The translations under genes were made by a program, and so were the position numbers. From an uncultured Massilia sp. (GTDB lineage Bacteria > Pseudomonadota > Gammaproteobacteria > Burkholderiales > Burkholderiaceae): a stretch of DNA of 64,000 nucleotides. Where the stretch lies: assembly GCA_946481275.1 (NCBI GenBank), contig CAMLMV010000026.1:1-64000 (forward strand). Direction: 5' to 3'. The first letter of the stretch is position 1. The number at the start of each line of letters is the position of its first letter. Below, one piece after another: positions 25,558 through 34,305 of the stretch. Below the pieces are notes generated by a model. That model had not been told where the DNA came from and ran no database searches. It saw only the letters and a program-made list of their open reading frames with translations.

Positions 25558-26319
25558 TCAAAGGGTGTCGCGGGCGGCCTGTTCGATGACCTGGGCCACG
25601 TCCTCGGGACGCGACATGTGGACGGCGTGGCTGCCCCTGATTTCGACGATGTGCGCGTGGGCGCGGCGGTACATCATGCGTTGCGCGTCCGGCGCGAGGA
25701 TGCGGTCTTCCGTCGCGACGACGGCGTAGCTGGGCTTCGTGTGCCACAGCGCCGCGTAGCTGGGCGTGCCGAGGAACGCGAGGCCGACGGGAGCCTGCGA
25801 CGCGGCCAGGAAGTTGGCGCGGTTGAGCGTCAGGTCGGCCGCGACGTCGTCGTGGAAGCGCGCGCGGTCGGCCCAGTGGTACCCGGCGACATCGGCCCTG
25901 ATCGGCGCGGGCATGCCGTCCGGCCCGCGCAGCAGCTGGAGCGGATTCTCGCCCACTTCCGGCGCGATGGCCGCGACGTACACGAGGGCTTTCACTTTCG
26001 CGCCGCTGCCGGCGTTGCCGATCACGGCGCCGCCGATGCCGTTGCCGACGAGGACCACATTGCCGAACTGCTGCATCAGCACGCGGCGGACGAGGCCGAC
26101 GTCATCCTCGAAGGTCGCATGCGCGGCCGGCACGACGGTCACGTGGTAACCCTTCTGGCCCAGGATGTCATGGACGACGTGCCAGCCGGAGGCGTCGATG
26201 AATTCGCCGGGCACGATCACGATGTTCTTCGTGGCGGCGGCAACCGGGTTGGCGGCCAGCGCGGGCAGGGCGAACGCGGAGGCGGCAACGGCGGCAAGGA
26301 CAGCGGTGGGCATCTTCAT
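25558..26319 (-). CDS. Exported alpha/beta-hydrolase fold protein lacking the Ser nucleophile
   Basis: 253 aa from ATG 26319 with a signal peptide (MKMPTAVLAAVAASAFALPALA). The fold is recognisable: IVIVPGEFIDASGWHVV, the nucleophile elbow VVLVGNGIGGAV and the late RGSHAVHMSRP with the usual catalytic His. In active relatives the elbow reads G-H/x-S-x-G; here it is GNGIG, codon AAC, so Asn replaces Ser. It lies between the two bufferin precursor genes (14 and 28 bases from them) and should be co-transcribed. It may be a binding protein or pseudo-enzyme in the periplasm. I do not know this gene as a standard bufferin component. Confidence 0.8.
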   Translation of the reverse strand: MKMPTAVLAAVAASAFALPALAANPVAAATKNIVIVPGEFIDASGWHVVHDILGQKGYHVTVVPAAHATFEDDVGLVRRVLMQQFGNVVLVGNGIGGAVIGNAGSGAKVKALVYVAAIAPEVGENPLQLLRGPDGMPAPIRADVAGYHWADRARFHDDVAADLTLNRANFLAASQAPVGLAFLGTPSYAALWHTKPSYAVVATEDRILAPDAQRMMYRRAHAHIVEIRGSHAVHMSRPEDVAQVIEQAARDTL

Positions 26320-26333
26320 GGCGCTTTCACCGC

Positions 26334-26600
26334 TTATTTGCGGGGCGTCAGCGAGCCGTAGCCCTGGGGCGTCCTGATGCTCGTGCAGGTGCCTTTCTCG
26401 ACGAGGATCCAGGCATCGCCCTGGTAATCCTTCTTCGCCGTGCCGGCGCACGACGTGCCCGCGCCGGCCGCGCATTCGTTCTGGCCGGCCAGGGCCACCC
26501 CATAGCATTTCTCGGTCGGCTTCTTCGCTTCGGCGGCATGGGCGCCGGCGCACAGGGTCAGGGCCAGCGTGGCGGCCAGCGCGGTGTGGGTCGTCTTCAT
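26334..26600 (-). CDS. bufA1: Bufferin precursor, BufA1 type (DUF2282)
   Basis: 88 aa from ATG 26600 (GGAGAGACC upstream); a longer frame to 26777 lacks a signal start. Signal peptide to about residue 22 (GAHAA), then [38 protein letters not shown]: four Cys (32, 43, 51, 72), the DUF2282 pattern. It is the first gene of the operon. It is expected to be Cys-modified by BufB, exported and to bind copper. The C-terminal tail after Cys72 is a little longer than in typical members. Confidence 0.88.
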   Translation of the reverse strand: MKTTHTALAATLALTLCAGAHAAEAKKPTEKCYGVALAGQNECAAGAGTSCAGTAKKDYQGDAWILVEKGTCTSIRTPQGYGSLTPRK

Positions 26601-26786
26601 CGGTCTCTCCTTCGGTTGGGTCGACGCGGCGCGTCGATGAACGTCATGAGACCAGTCGGGTGTGTCGGGGGATTGTCCGTTGCATGTCGGGAAACCCCGG
26701 CAATGTGTCGGCGGGGGATTACGACACAATCGGACACAAAACCACGGGATGCATGCAGCCTGAATAAGGTCAGACATCCTATGTGT

Positions 26787-26801
26787 TGTTATCGTATAAC
26801 A
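26787..26801. promoter_or_regulatory. Palindromic operator TGTTATCGTATAACA
   Basis: Perfect inverted repeat TGTTAT/ATAACA with a 3-nt centre. It fits the pattern TGKTANCGNWTARCA shared with 20520, 26820 and 27026. Confidence 0.55.
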
Positions 26802-26819
26802 CCCCTAACAGCGATTTTG

Positions 26820-26834
26820 TGGTAGCGGATAGCA
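26820..26834. promoter_or_regulatory. Operator-like motif TGGTAGCGGATAGCA
   Basis: One base different from the motif before GH31 at 20520. It starts 33 bases (about three helical turns) after the palindrome at 26787, so both face the same side of the helix. Confidence 0.5.
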
Positions 26835-27021
26835 AATCTCAGAGGGAAGAGCCTCGCCTATGAAACGAGTGATATGAATTCGAGTATCGATGGCGAAAAA
26901 AAATTTATTGGTTCGATGATATTTACTCAAGTATGGTACTTACATGTCAGACGTCGTACTTGAAAGACAACCTTTACGAGGTGTTTTCATTGACAGTCGG
27001 GCACAGCTGGTGCTTCGACCA

Positions 27022-27044
27022 AAAATGTTAGCGTTTAACATTTT
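27022..27044. promoter_or_regulatory. Long palindromic operator with core TGTTAGCGTTTAACA
   Basis: Perfect 9-bp arms AAAATGTTA and TAACATTTT flank GCGTT. It is the longest and most symmetric copy of the motif family and lies about 130 bases before the start of TonB receptor 2. Confidence 0.6.
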
Positions 27045-27172
27045 GTGTTAGGGCGAGCGCTCAAAATACCGAACAAGGAGAACCGTTACCGGAAAAAGAA
27101 CGCATTACCAACCACCTCCACGCAAGACCAAAAAGGCCACAAGGCCACCAGAGAAGAAGAGAGAGGAGACAA

Positions 27173-30100
27173 ATGAAGCAACACTGGAATGGCGCCGCAC
27201 GGCGCCGGGCATCCCATTGCCGCAATGTCTATGCGCTGACCATCCTGGCCAGCCTCGTGTCCAGCGCCTGGGCACAGGACAGCACCGAACCGAAGACGCA
27301 GGGCAGCGGTCCCGTCGTTACCGTCACCGGCTACCGCAGCTCGCTGGCGTTGTCCGCGCTGGAAAAGCGCGAGAACAACGGCCTCACCGACACCGTGTTC
27401 TCCGAGGACATGGGTAAATTCCCCGAGCCGAACATTGCCGACGCGCTGTCGCGCATCCCGGGCGTTACCGTCACGCGCGCCGCGATCGACGGCGAAGGCA
27501 TGAACATCTCGATCCGCGGCATGGGTCCGGCGTTCACCCGCGTGCTGCTGAACGGCGCGCCGATGGCGTCCGCCTCGGCCGGCAGCTGGGGCGGCAACAT
27601 CAGCGCGAACCGCGAAGTGGACATGGACTTCCTGCCGTCCGAACTGTTCCGCAGCGCGACCGTGTACAAGAGCCAGCAGGCCGACATCATCGAGGGCGGC
27701 GTGGCCGGTACCGTCAACATGCGCAGCGTGCGCCCGTTCGACAAGAACGGCTTCCGCTCCGCGTTCACCGCCAACGCCAACTACCGCGACAAGGACGGCA
27801 AGTGGGGCAACACGGGTTCGGCTTTGGTCAGCAACACGTGGAACACGCGCTTCGGCAAGGTCGGCGCGCTGTTCGGCTTCGCCTGGTTGAACACGAAATA
27901 CCACACCGACGTGTTCCAGACCGTCGACATGCGCACGTTCCGCCTGAACGCGAACCAGCGCAACGCCTCCGATCCGGCCTCGATCGGCGGCGACTACTTC
28001 AACAGCCCGGCCACCGTCCCCAGCGGCATGGACCTGTCGGCCCTGCCGGCGTATGCGCAGGCCGTGCTGAAGCCGGGCGCGCCCATCGACCGCGCCATGC
28101 TGCTGGCGCTGAACCCGGGCGCGACGATCCAGCAGATCGACAACGGCCTGATGGGCCGCCTGCCGCGCTACCTCGTGTATGACGGCGAACGCCGCCGCAA
28201 GGGCGAGACGCTGAGCTTCCAGTGGCAGCCGAACGAGGACTGGATGGTCTACACGGACCTGGTCTTCGCGCAGAAGGGCAACAAGATGCAGCAGGAGGAC
28301 ATGGCCGCCGGCATGCGCGCCAACACCCCGATCCCGGTCGGCCTGACGTTCGACCGCAGCGACTGCTCGGCCTATTGCACGATCACGGGCGGCACGCTGG
28401 CCAACACCTTCTGGGGCCTGGAATTCCGCCCGATGAAGGAAAACACGCACTTCCGCAGCATCAACCCGGGCTTCGAGTGGCATGCGACCGACCGGCTGAC
28501 CATCGACGGCCACGTCAACTACACGGACAGCCAGTTCTACCGCGACATGCCGACCGTGCTGGTGGCCACGCAGTCGGCACCGACCGTCGTCAAGTACGAC
28601 AACACGACGCCCGGCCAGACCCCGGTCATGTCCAGCAACATCGACATCAACGACCCGACCAAGTTCGGCTGGTACCAGCCGGGCCAGGGCCTGTCTGGCC
28701 TGCGCGGCGACATCTACGAGCGCCGCAACACGACCAAGGGCACGCGCCTGAACCTGAACTGGGGCGACGACACGTTCGCGATCAAGGTGGGCGGCTCGTT
28801 CGACGATATCACGCGCCGTTACACGGACTACGGCAACGCCGACGCGTGGATGAACTACACCTGCGGCAACCAGACCAGCTACCAGTTCATCCAGCCGGAC
28901 CGGGCGCTGCAAGGCCAGTGCGACGGCCGCTTCGCGCCGGGTCCGATCCCCGCCGGCACGTACCCCGGCTACGGCACCGGCTACACGCAGGGCCAGACGG
29001 CGCCGCTGACCTACCTGGGCTCCGCCGTCACGAACGGCGACCTGGCGAAGTACGTCCACAAGAGCGATCACGGCTTCATCACGATCGACTGGGACAAGTT
29101 CGCCAAGGACACCAACTACCAGCACTACCGCGAGCTCTTCTATGCCGCGCCGACGACCAACGGCGGCTACCTGCGCGAGAAGGTGACGGCGTTCTACGTC
29201 GCGACCAATGGCCGCATCCCCGTGTTCGGCCACACGTTGCGCTACAACGCCGGCGTGCGCTATGCGACGACGGAGCAGACGATCGGCGCCCCGGTCAACA
29301 CGCCCGACCCGCGCAACGCCCAGCAGGGCCTGCAACAGGGCGGCCGCTACCCGGACATGCAGACCTGGGTGTACGAATCGACGAAGTACCACAACATCCT
29401 GCCGTCGTTCAACCTCTCGTACAACGTGACGAAGAACGTGATCGCCCGCCTGTCCGGCTCCAAGTCGCTCACGCGCGCCAACCCGGCGGACCTGCACCAG
29501 ACCCAGCTCTCGATCGGCGACCAGGGCGTCAACCAGGGCAACGTGACGAACCCGAACCTGAAGCCGTTCAAGGCCAACAACCTGGATGCGGGCCTGGAAT
29601 GGTATTTCAGCCGCGAAGGCTATGTCGCGCTGTCCGGCTTCGCCAAGGACATCGTCAGCCGCCCGGGCCAGCGCCAGATCGACTACCTGCTTTCCGACCT
29701 GGACAAGATCTACGGCACGGTGGGCCTGACGGATGCGCAGCAGGCGGCCGTGGACGCCGCCGGCGGTCGCGACAAGAAGCACGTGATCATCACCGAGCCG
29801 TACATGATCGACACCAAGCTGAAGGTGCGCGGCCTGGAATTCACGTGGCAGCAGCCGCTGGACATGCTGCCGGTGAAAGGCTTCGGCTTTACGGGCAACT
29901 TCACGTCCACGAAGCAGAAGGATGAAGCGAAGGGCGCACCGCCGGTCGCCGGCGTGCCGCCGCGCACCAGCAACCTGACCGTGTACTACGAGAAGGACGG
30001 CCTGAACCTGCGCGTATCGCGCCAGTACCAGTCCAGCCTGATCAGCAACACGAACACGGGCCTGGGCAACGGTGTGTATGCGTATTCGACGGGACGCCAG

Positions 30101-30289
30101 CAGGTCGACCTGTCGGCCGGCCTGAACCTGCAGAAGATGTTCGGCTTCACGTACAACACCGACCTGTCGCTCAGCGTCTGGAACGTGAACAACGCGAAGA
30201 GCCAGAACTACACGGCGTATGCCAACGCGGTCTTCGACGAGAACAAGCCAGGCCGCAGCTACAACGTGACCCTGCGTACCTCGTTCTGA
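27173..30289 (+). CDS. TonB-dependent receptor 2 (carbohydrate-uptake type)
   Basis: 1038 aa, ATG 27173 with GAGAGGAGAC upstream. The signal peptide ends near SSAWAQ (about 36). Plug motifs: VVTVTGYRSSL as TonB-box region, EDMGKFPEPNIADALSRIPG, ISIRGMGPAFT, RVLLNGAPM; a 22-strand-type barrel follows with C-terminus YNVTLRTSF. It is of the same broad family as receptor 1 but clearly different in sequence. It should import an oligosaccharide over the outer membrane. The xyl-box-like operators it shares with the GH31 gene suggest a xylose-containing ligand, an inference. Although it is divergent from the buf operon, nothing in the protein points to a metal ligand. Confidence 0.9.
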   Translation: MKQHWNGAARRRASHCRNVYALTILASLVSSAWAQDSTEPKTQGSGPVVTVTGYRSSLALSALEKRENNGLTDTVFSEDMGKFPEPNIADALSRIPGVTVTRAAIDGEGMNISIRGMGPAFTRVLLNGAPMASASAGSWGGNISANREVDMDFLPSELFRSATVYKSQQADIIEGGVAGTVNMRSVRPFDKNGFRSAFTANANYRDKDGKWGNTGSALVSNTWNTRFGKVGALFGFAWLNTKYHTDVFQTVDMRTFRLNANQRNASDPASIGGDYFNSPATVPSGMDLSALPAYAQAVLKPGAPIDRAMLLALNPGATIQQIDNGLMGRLPRYLVYDGERRRKGETLSFQWQPNEDWMVYTDLVFAQKGNKMQQEDMAAGMRANTPIPVGLTFDRSDCSAYCTITGGTLANTFWGLEFRPMKENTHFRSINPGFEWHATDRLTIDGHVNYTDSQFYRDMPTVLVATQSAPTVVKYDNTTPGQTPVMSSNIDINDPTKFGWYQPGQGLSGLRGDIYERRNTTKGTRLNLNWGDDTFAIKVGGSFDDITRRYTDYGNADAWMNYTCGNQTSYQFIQPDRALQGQCDGRFAPGPIPAGTYPGYGTGYTQGQTAPLTYLGSAVTNGDLAKYVHKSDHGFITIDWDKFAKDTNYQHYRELFYAAPTTNGGYLREKVTAFYVATNGRIPVFGHTLRYNAGVRYATTEQTIGAPVNTPDPRNAQQGLQQGGRYPDMQTWVYESTKYHNILPSFNLSYNVTKNVIARLSGSKSLTRANPADLHQTQLSIGDQGVNQGNVTNPNLKPFKANNLDAGLEWYFSREGYVALSGFAKDIVSRPGQRQIDYLLSDLDKIYGTVGLTDAQQAAVDAAGGRDKKHVIITEPYMIDTKLKVRGLEFTWQQPLDMLPVKGFGFTGNFTSTKQKDEAKGAPPVAGVPPRTSNLTVYYEKDGLNLRVSRQYQSSLISNTNTGLGNGVYAYSTGRQQVDLSAGLNLQKMFGFTYNTDLSLSVWNVNNAKSQNYTAYANAVFDENKPGRSYNVTLRTSF

Positions 30290-30307
30290 TCATGTAGTTG
30301 CGTCTCC

Positions 30308-30333
30308 CCGGACCGTTATTGCTGGCGGTCCGG
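30308..30333 (+). terminator. First hairpin of a double terminator after TonB receptor 2
   Basis: Perfect 8-bp stem CCGGACCG/CGGTCCGG with a 10-nt loop, without a T run of its own, immediately before the strong terminator at 30341. Confidence 0.45.
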
Positions 30334-30340
30334 TATTCAT

Positions 30341-30372
30341 GGAGCGGCCGTGTCTCCGGCCGCTCCTTTTTT
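30341..30372 (+). terminator. Intrinsic terminator after TonB receptor 2
   Basis: Perfect 10-bp stem GGAGCGGCCG/CGGCCGCTCC with a 6-nt loop, followed by six T. It abuts the end of the convergent P450 gene. Confidence 0.85.
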
Positions 30373-31813
30373 ATGGGCCGACAAGCGGCTCACGCCCCCG
30401 CAGCTGCAGCCGCATGTGCAGCGTTTCCGGCGACATCGCGAAAGCGACCCGTTCGTCGGGCTCGCCACCATGCGCGGTGGCGACCGACGTGATGTCGAAG
30501 CGCGCCAGCAGCATGACCATCGCCACCTTGATTTCCAGGAGGGCCAGGTAGCGCCCGGGGCAGATGCGTGGCCCGGCGCCGAACGGCATGGACGCCTTGC
30601 GGTTGACCGTATCCCGCAGCCAGCGCTCCGGGTCGAACTGCGCCGCGTTCTCGAAGCGGGCAGTGTCCGGGCTCGTGTCGCGCATCAGGCACAAAACGAT
30701 CGTACCCTTGCCGATGGCGACATCGCCGACGACCGTGTCCTCCAGGGCTTCGACCGAGATAAACGGAGCGGCAGGCTTCAGGCGCATCGATTCTTGCGTG
30801 CACGCTTCCAGGAAATCAAGCCGGTCGGCCTGCTCGATCGTCAGTGCGTCCAGGCTCGGGACACAGCGCAGGACTTCATCGCGGGCGCGCCGCAGCGCGT
30901 CCGGGTGCCGGACCAGCAGCCAGATCAGCCAGGCCAGGCTGTTCGACGTCGTGTCCTCGCCGGCCAGCAGCATGGTCGTGACGTTGCCCGCCACCTCGGC
31001 CGCGGTCACGCCGCTGCCTCCCTGGGCCGCGGCAGCCAGCATGGCTTCCAGCATATTGGGCGGATTGATCGCACGCGCCGGGTCCGCGCGCATGCGCTCC
31101 CTGGCCTGGTCGAGCAGGTCCACCACGGCGGCGCGGATCACGGCGACGCTGCGTTCCAGCCGGCGGTCGGCGGGCAGTTTCACGTAACGCCAGTAGGGGA
31201 AGGGCATCATGGTCCGGCGCGCGACGCCGGGCAGGATCTCGTCCAGGTTCCGCTGGATGACGTTGTCGCCCGTCTCGATGGTGTTGACGTCCGTCCCGAA
31301 CGCCAGCCCGGCGACGATGTCGACCGAGTACAGGCGCAGGTCGGCGCCCAGGTCGATTGGCTGCCCGGCCACCGCAGCGCTCTCCCAGCGCCGCTGCAAG
31401 CGCTGCGCCACGTGCACCAGCGACGGAAAATACGATTTCACCGCATGGGGCGCGAAGGCTTGCATGACCATGCGGCGCTGGTCGCGCCACGCGGCCCCTT
31501 CCGAATCGAAGAGGCCGGGCATGGCACCCAGCTCGGCTGCAACCGCGGCCAGCACGGCCGGCCGGCGGAAGGTGTCCGGCCGCTCGCGCAGGACCTTGCC
31601 GATCAGGTCGGGGTCGGCCACCACCATGAACGGACCGCTCGGCACCTTCACCCGATACACCGGCCCGTGCTGCCGCGCCCACTTTTCCAGGGTCCGGTGC
31701 AGGCGCTTGAGATCGAACTGGTGCAGATTGCCCAGTATGGGCAGCGCACGGGGCCCGGGCAGGTCGGCCAGGCGGCGGAGAACATCGGGAGGTGACAAGG
31801 TCGTTTCTTGCAT
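30371..31813 (-). CDS. Cytochrome P450
   Basis: 480 aa from ATG 31813; a GTG at 31861 is possible, and neither start has a clear SD. P450 landmarks are in order: N-terminal DLPGPRALPILGN, I-helix LLAGEDTTSN, K-helix ESMRLKP (ExxR), and heme loop FGAGPRICPGRYLA with the axial Cys. There is no membrane anchor, so it is soluble, as usual in bacteria; the overall look is CYP4/CYP102-like rather than CYP101-like. Monooxygenase on an unknown, probably hydrophobic, substrate. No redox partner gene is nearby. It follows the GH43 gene on the same strand after a 140-base gap. Confidence 0.92.
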   Translation of the reverse strand: MQETTLSPPDVLRRLADLPGPRALPILGNLHQFDLKRLHRTLEKWARQHGPVYRVKVPSGPFMVVADPDLIGKVLRERPDTFRRPAVLAAVAAELGAMPGLFDSEGAAWRDQRRMVMQAFAPHAVKSYFPSLVHVAQRLQRRWESAAVAGQPIDLGADLRLYSVDIVAGLAFGTDVNTIETGDNVIQRNLDEILPGVARRTMMPFPYWRYVKLPADRRLERSVAVIRAAVVDLLDQARERMRADPARAINPPNMLEAMLAAAAQGGSGVTAAEVAGNVTTMLLAGEDTTSNSLAWLIWLLVRHPDALRRARDEVLRCVPSLDALTIEQADRLDFLEACTQESMRLKPAAPFISVEALEDTVVGDVAIGKGTIVLCLMRDTSPDTARFENAAQFDPERWLRDTVNRKASMPFGAGPRICPGRYLALLEIKVAMVMLLARFDITSVATAHGGEPDERVAFAMSPETLHMRLQLRGREPLVGP

Positions 31814-31952
31814 GGCGTCGGCGTCCGGTGATGTGATGCGGCTCGCGATGCCGCGATGCACCGCTCAGTCTTGCGTCGACAGACTACAGCATTTCCGTTG
31901 GTAAATTCTCAACGAAAGTCACCGGATGCGTCAGGCCAGGCGGCTGGGGATC

Positions 31953-34013
31953 TTATCGGGTGGCCGATACCCACGTGAACCGCACCCCGTCGCTCCCATC
32001 CGGCACCGGCCCGGGGCTGTCCGCGCGCACCGCATGCGTGGCCGGACCGACGCGCACGAAGCGGTTCGTCACGAGCGACATCAGCACCAGTTCCCCGGTC
32101 GGCGTCTCGATCCACTGGAAGCTTTCCGCCTTGCCGGGCTGCCCCTTGCGCAGGCCCACGCCGCCCTTCGCATCGACGCTGACCCACGCGGCGCCGGACT
32201 GCAGCGCGACACGCCCGAGACCCATGTCCTTCACCCGATACGACGCCACCTTGCGGCCGGTCTTGAATTCGGCGAACTGGACGCGCTGCCCGAACGGAAT
32301 CGCGCGCATCAGCCCGTGCGGATTCGGCTGGTAGACGTCGATGCTGTCGAAGTCCGCGTACCCGCCCGCTTTGCCGGCCTGGTTGTAGTTGAAGAGGGCA
32401 TAGCGCACGCCCTGGAACGTCTTCAGCTGGAACACCATCGTGAACGGCTCGCCGATGGGCGCGAAGTCCTTGCCGTCCGCGGACCAGCTGAAACGCGCCT
32501 GCTCGGTGAGGAAGTCGCAGTCCGCGCGCAGCTGAACGCGCGTGGCGCCGGCCGGCAGCGGCACGCGCACGGTGCGGTCCGTGATCTGATCGTACAGTGC
32601 CAGCTGCAGTCCGGCCGCGGTCCTTTCCACGCCGAGCGTCGCATATGGGAGATTCAGCAGCGCGAGGCCGGCGACGTCGCCGTCAGCGAGGCCGGATGCA
32701 TCCAGCGTCACCGTCGGCGACGAGCGCGGGCCGATGGCGCGCTGCGTCAGGCTGTTGCGGGCCTGCCAGAACGACGTCGCGGGCAGCGCGTGCAGGCGCA
32801 GGAAGCCGGGGCGCTCCGTCAGCGACCACTGGCCGTCGACCGGCACGTGGTTCCACTGCCAGAGCGGCTGCAGGGTCGTGCCCGAAAAATCGTCGCTGCG
32901 CGCAAACGGTACGGCGATCGGGGAGGGCGCGGCCGTCTTCGGCTTGACCCACGTGCGCGGATTGCGTCCCAGGTTGCCGGGCAGGCCGAAGTACGGCCAG
33001 CCGTCCTTCCACGTGATCGGGGAAAGGCTGAGCAGGCGGCCGACCGAGTTAAAGTCCATCATCGAGAAGCCCCACCATTCGCCGGCCGGCGTCAGTACGA
33101 TGCCGCCCTGGTGCAGCGAGTTGGCGTTGCGGGCCGACGGGTCGGGCGGCACGATGGCGGACAGCGTGCTGTTGTCCTTCAGCCGGTAGCCCTGGGCCAT
33201 GCCGAAGTCCTCGTCCTTGCTGATGGCCTGGTTGACTTCGTATGGTCCGTCGACCTTGTCCGCGCGCGCGGCGGGCATGCGGAAGCCGCCCGCGTAGTTG
33301 GCGGAGAGGATGTAGTACTTGCCCTGGATTTTATAGATGTGCGCGCCTTCGCCCATGCCGGCGTCCTGCGCGAACAGTACTTTCTCGGTGCCGGGCACGA
33401 TGTCCGTCAGGTCGTCCGTCAACTGCGCGATGCGCATGCGCTGGTGGTCCCACACGACCCACGCCTTGCCGTCGTCGTCGAACAGGACGGACAGGTCGTG
33501 CAGGCTGCGCTTCATCTCGCGGTGCGTCCAGGGGCCGCGCGGGTCGGTGGCGCTGAAGATCTGCGTGGCGCGGCCGTTCACGTTGCTGAAGATGTAGAAC
33601 GTGCCGTTCCGGTAGCGCAGGCTCGGGGCCCAAATGCCCTGGCCGTAGATGCTCTTGCCGTCCTCCAGGCGGTAGGCCGGGCCGAAGTCCAGCTTGTCGA
33701 CCGCATAGCCGAGGAATTCCCAGTTCACGAGGTCGCGCGAGCGCAGCATCGGCAGGCCGGGCATCGCATGCATCGTCGTGCCGGTGAGGTAGAACCAGTC
33801 GCCCACGCGGATCATGTCCGGGTCGGAGAACTCGTCGTAGAACAGCGGGTTCGTGAACGTGCCGTTGCCGTTGTCCGGTGTCCAGGTGGCCGTTGAGAGG
33901 CCGGTGGCGGGGCGCGGTTCTTCCTGCGCGCGTGCGCCCATGCAGGCGATGGCGGCGCAGAGGGCGAGCACCGCCGCTTTGATGCGCGGCGGGCGGGGGC
34001 GGTGTGCGGTCAT
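31953..34013 (-). CDS. GH43 exo-acting arabinofuranosidase/xylosidase-like enzyme with C-terminal beta domains
   Basis: 686 aa from ATG 34013, where a signal peptide starts (MTAHRPRP to GARAQ). Residues about 50-365 form the GH43 propeller: FSDPDMIRVGDWFYL (Asp64 as base), MLRSRDLVNWEFLG, SIYGQGIWAPSLRY and AGMGEGAHIYK (general acid Glu). A concanavalin-like C2 domain (about 395-590) and a fascin-like trefoil segment (NRFVRVG end) follow. The layout fits GH43 subfamily 12-type enzymes, including xyloglucan-active arabinofuranosidases, but specificity is not decided by sequence. A longer frame to 34124 lacks an SD and the signal start. Probably periplasmic or outside the cell. Confidence 0.82.
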   Translation of the reverse strand: MTAHRPRPPRIKAAVLALCAAIACMGARAQEEPRPATGLSTATWTPDNGNGTFTNPLFYDEFSDPDMIRVGDWFYLTGTTMHAMPGLPMLRSRDLVNWEFLGYAVDKLDFGPAYRLEDGKSIYGQGIWAPSLRYRNGTFYIFSNVNGRATQIFSATDPRGPWTHREMKRSLHDLSVLFDDDGKAWVVWDHQRMRIAQLTDDLTDIVPGTEKVLFAQDAGMGEGAHIYKIQGKYYILSANYAGGFRMPAARADKVDGPYEVNQAISKDEDFGMAQGYRLKDNSTLSAIVPPDPSARNANSLHQGGIVLTPAGEWWGFSMMDFNSVGRLLSLSPITWKDGWPYFGLPGNLGRNPRTWVKPKTAAPSPIAVPFARSDDFSGTTLQPLWQWNHVPVDGQWSLTERPGFLRLHALPATSFWQARNSLTQRAIGPRSSPTVTLDASGLADGDVAGLALLNLPYATLGVERTAAGLQLALYDQITDRTVRVPLPAGATRVQLRADCDFLTEQARFSWSADGKDFAPIGEPFTMVFQLKTFQGVRYALFNYNQAGKAGGYADFDSIDVYQPNPHGLMRAIPFGQRVQFAEFKTGRKVASYRVKDMGLGRVALQSGAAWVSVDAKGGVGLRKGQPGKAESFQWIETPTGELVLMSLVTNRFVRVGPATHAVRADSPGPVPDGSDGVRFTWVSATR

Positions 34014-34249
34014 GTGGGGTCCGTTGGGTTCAGGGCAACCGGCAATGTAGGGCATGCGTGGTAGCGCTGTCAAAACGCGGCCCCGTGCCGATGCCGGCAA
34101 AGACTCCGTCGGTGTGCCCGCCAAGTCATTGTTATTGCAGGGGTTTTGTAGAGGGCGAACATAGATTGCAACTAACCGACGAATGCGATACCGAACCCGA
34201 TATCGGTCGCCAGGAAAAAATCATCGCACGATGGCGGCATCACGGGTCC

Positions 34250-34277
34250 TTGACATCGTTTTCATGCACAGTAAGAT
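34250..34277 (+). promoter_or_regulatory. Sigma-70-type promoter of the GlxA-like regulator gene
   Basis: TTGACA (34250-34255) and TAAGAT (34272-34277) are 16 bases apart. Transcription from here would begin about 20 bases before ATG 34306, which supports that start over longer frames. Confidence 0.6.
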
Positions 34278-34305
34278 CGCACGATTCACGCAGCAGTATT
34301 TACCG

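Larger units (their letters stand above)
26601..27172. other. Divergent regulatory region of bufferin operon and TonB receptor 2
   Basis: About 570 bases without a gene. The buf-proximal part has repeated TGTCGG plus GGGGATT blocks (26663 and 26706) that could be regulator sites. The receptor-proximal part, from 26780, is AT-rich and carries three palindromic motifs of one family. A Shine-Dalgarno GAGAGGAGAC precedes the receptor. No confident -35/-10 pair was placed. Confidence 0.6.

Noticed and set aside
26601..26777. N-terminal extension of BufA1 to 26777
   Set aside because: It would place the signal peptide internally, and the ATG at 26600 has a good SD.
31814..31861. GTG 31861 as start of the P450
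   Set aside because: No SD and no family resemblance in the extra 16 residues; ATG 31813 fits the usual N-terminus better, though not decisively.
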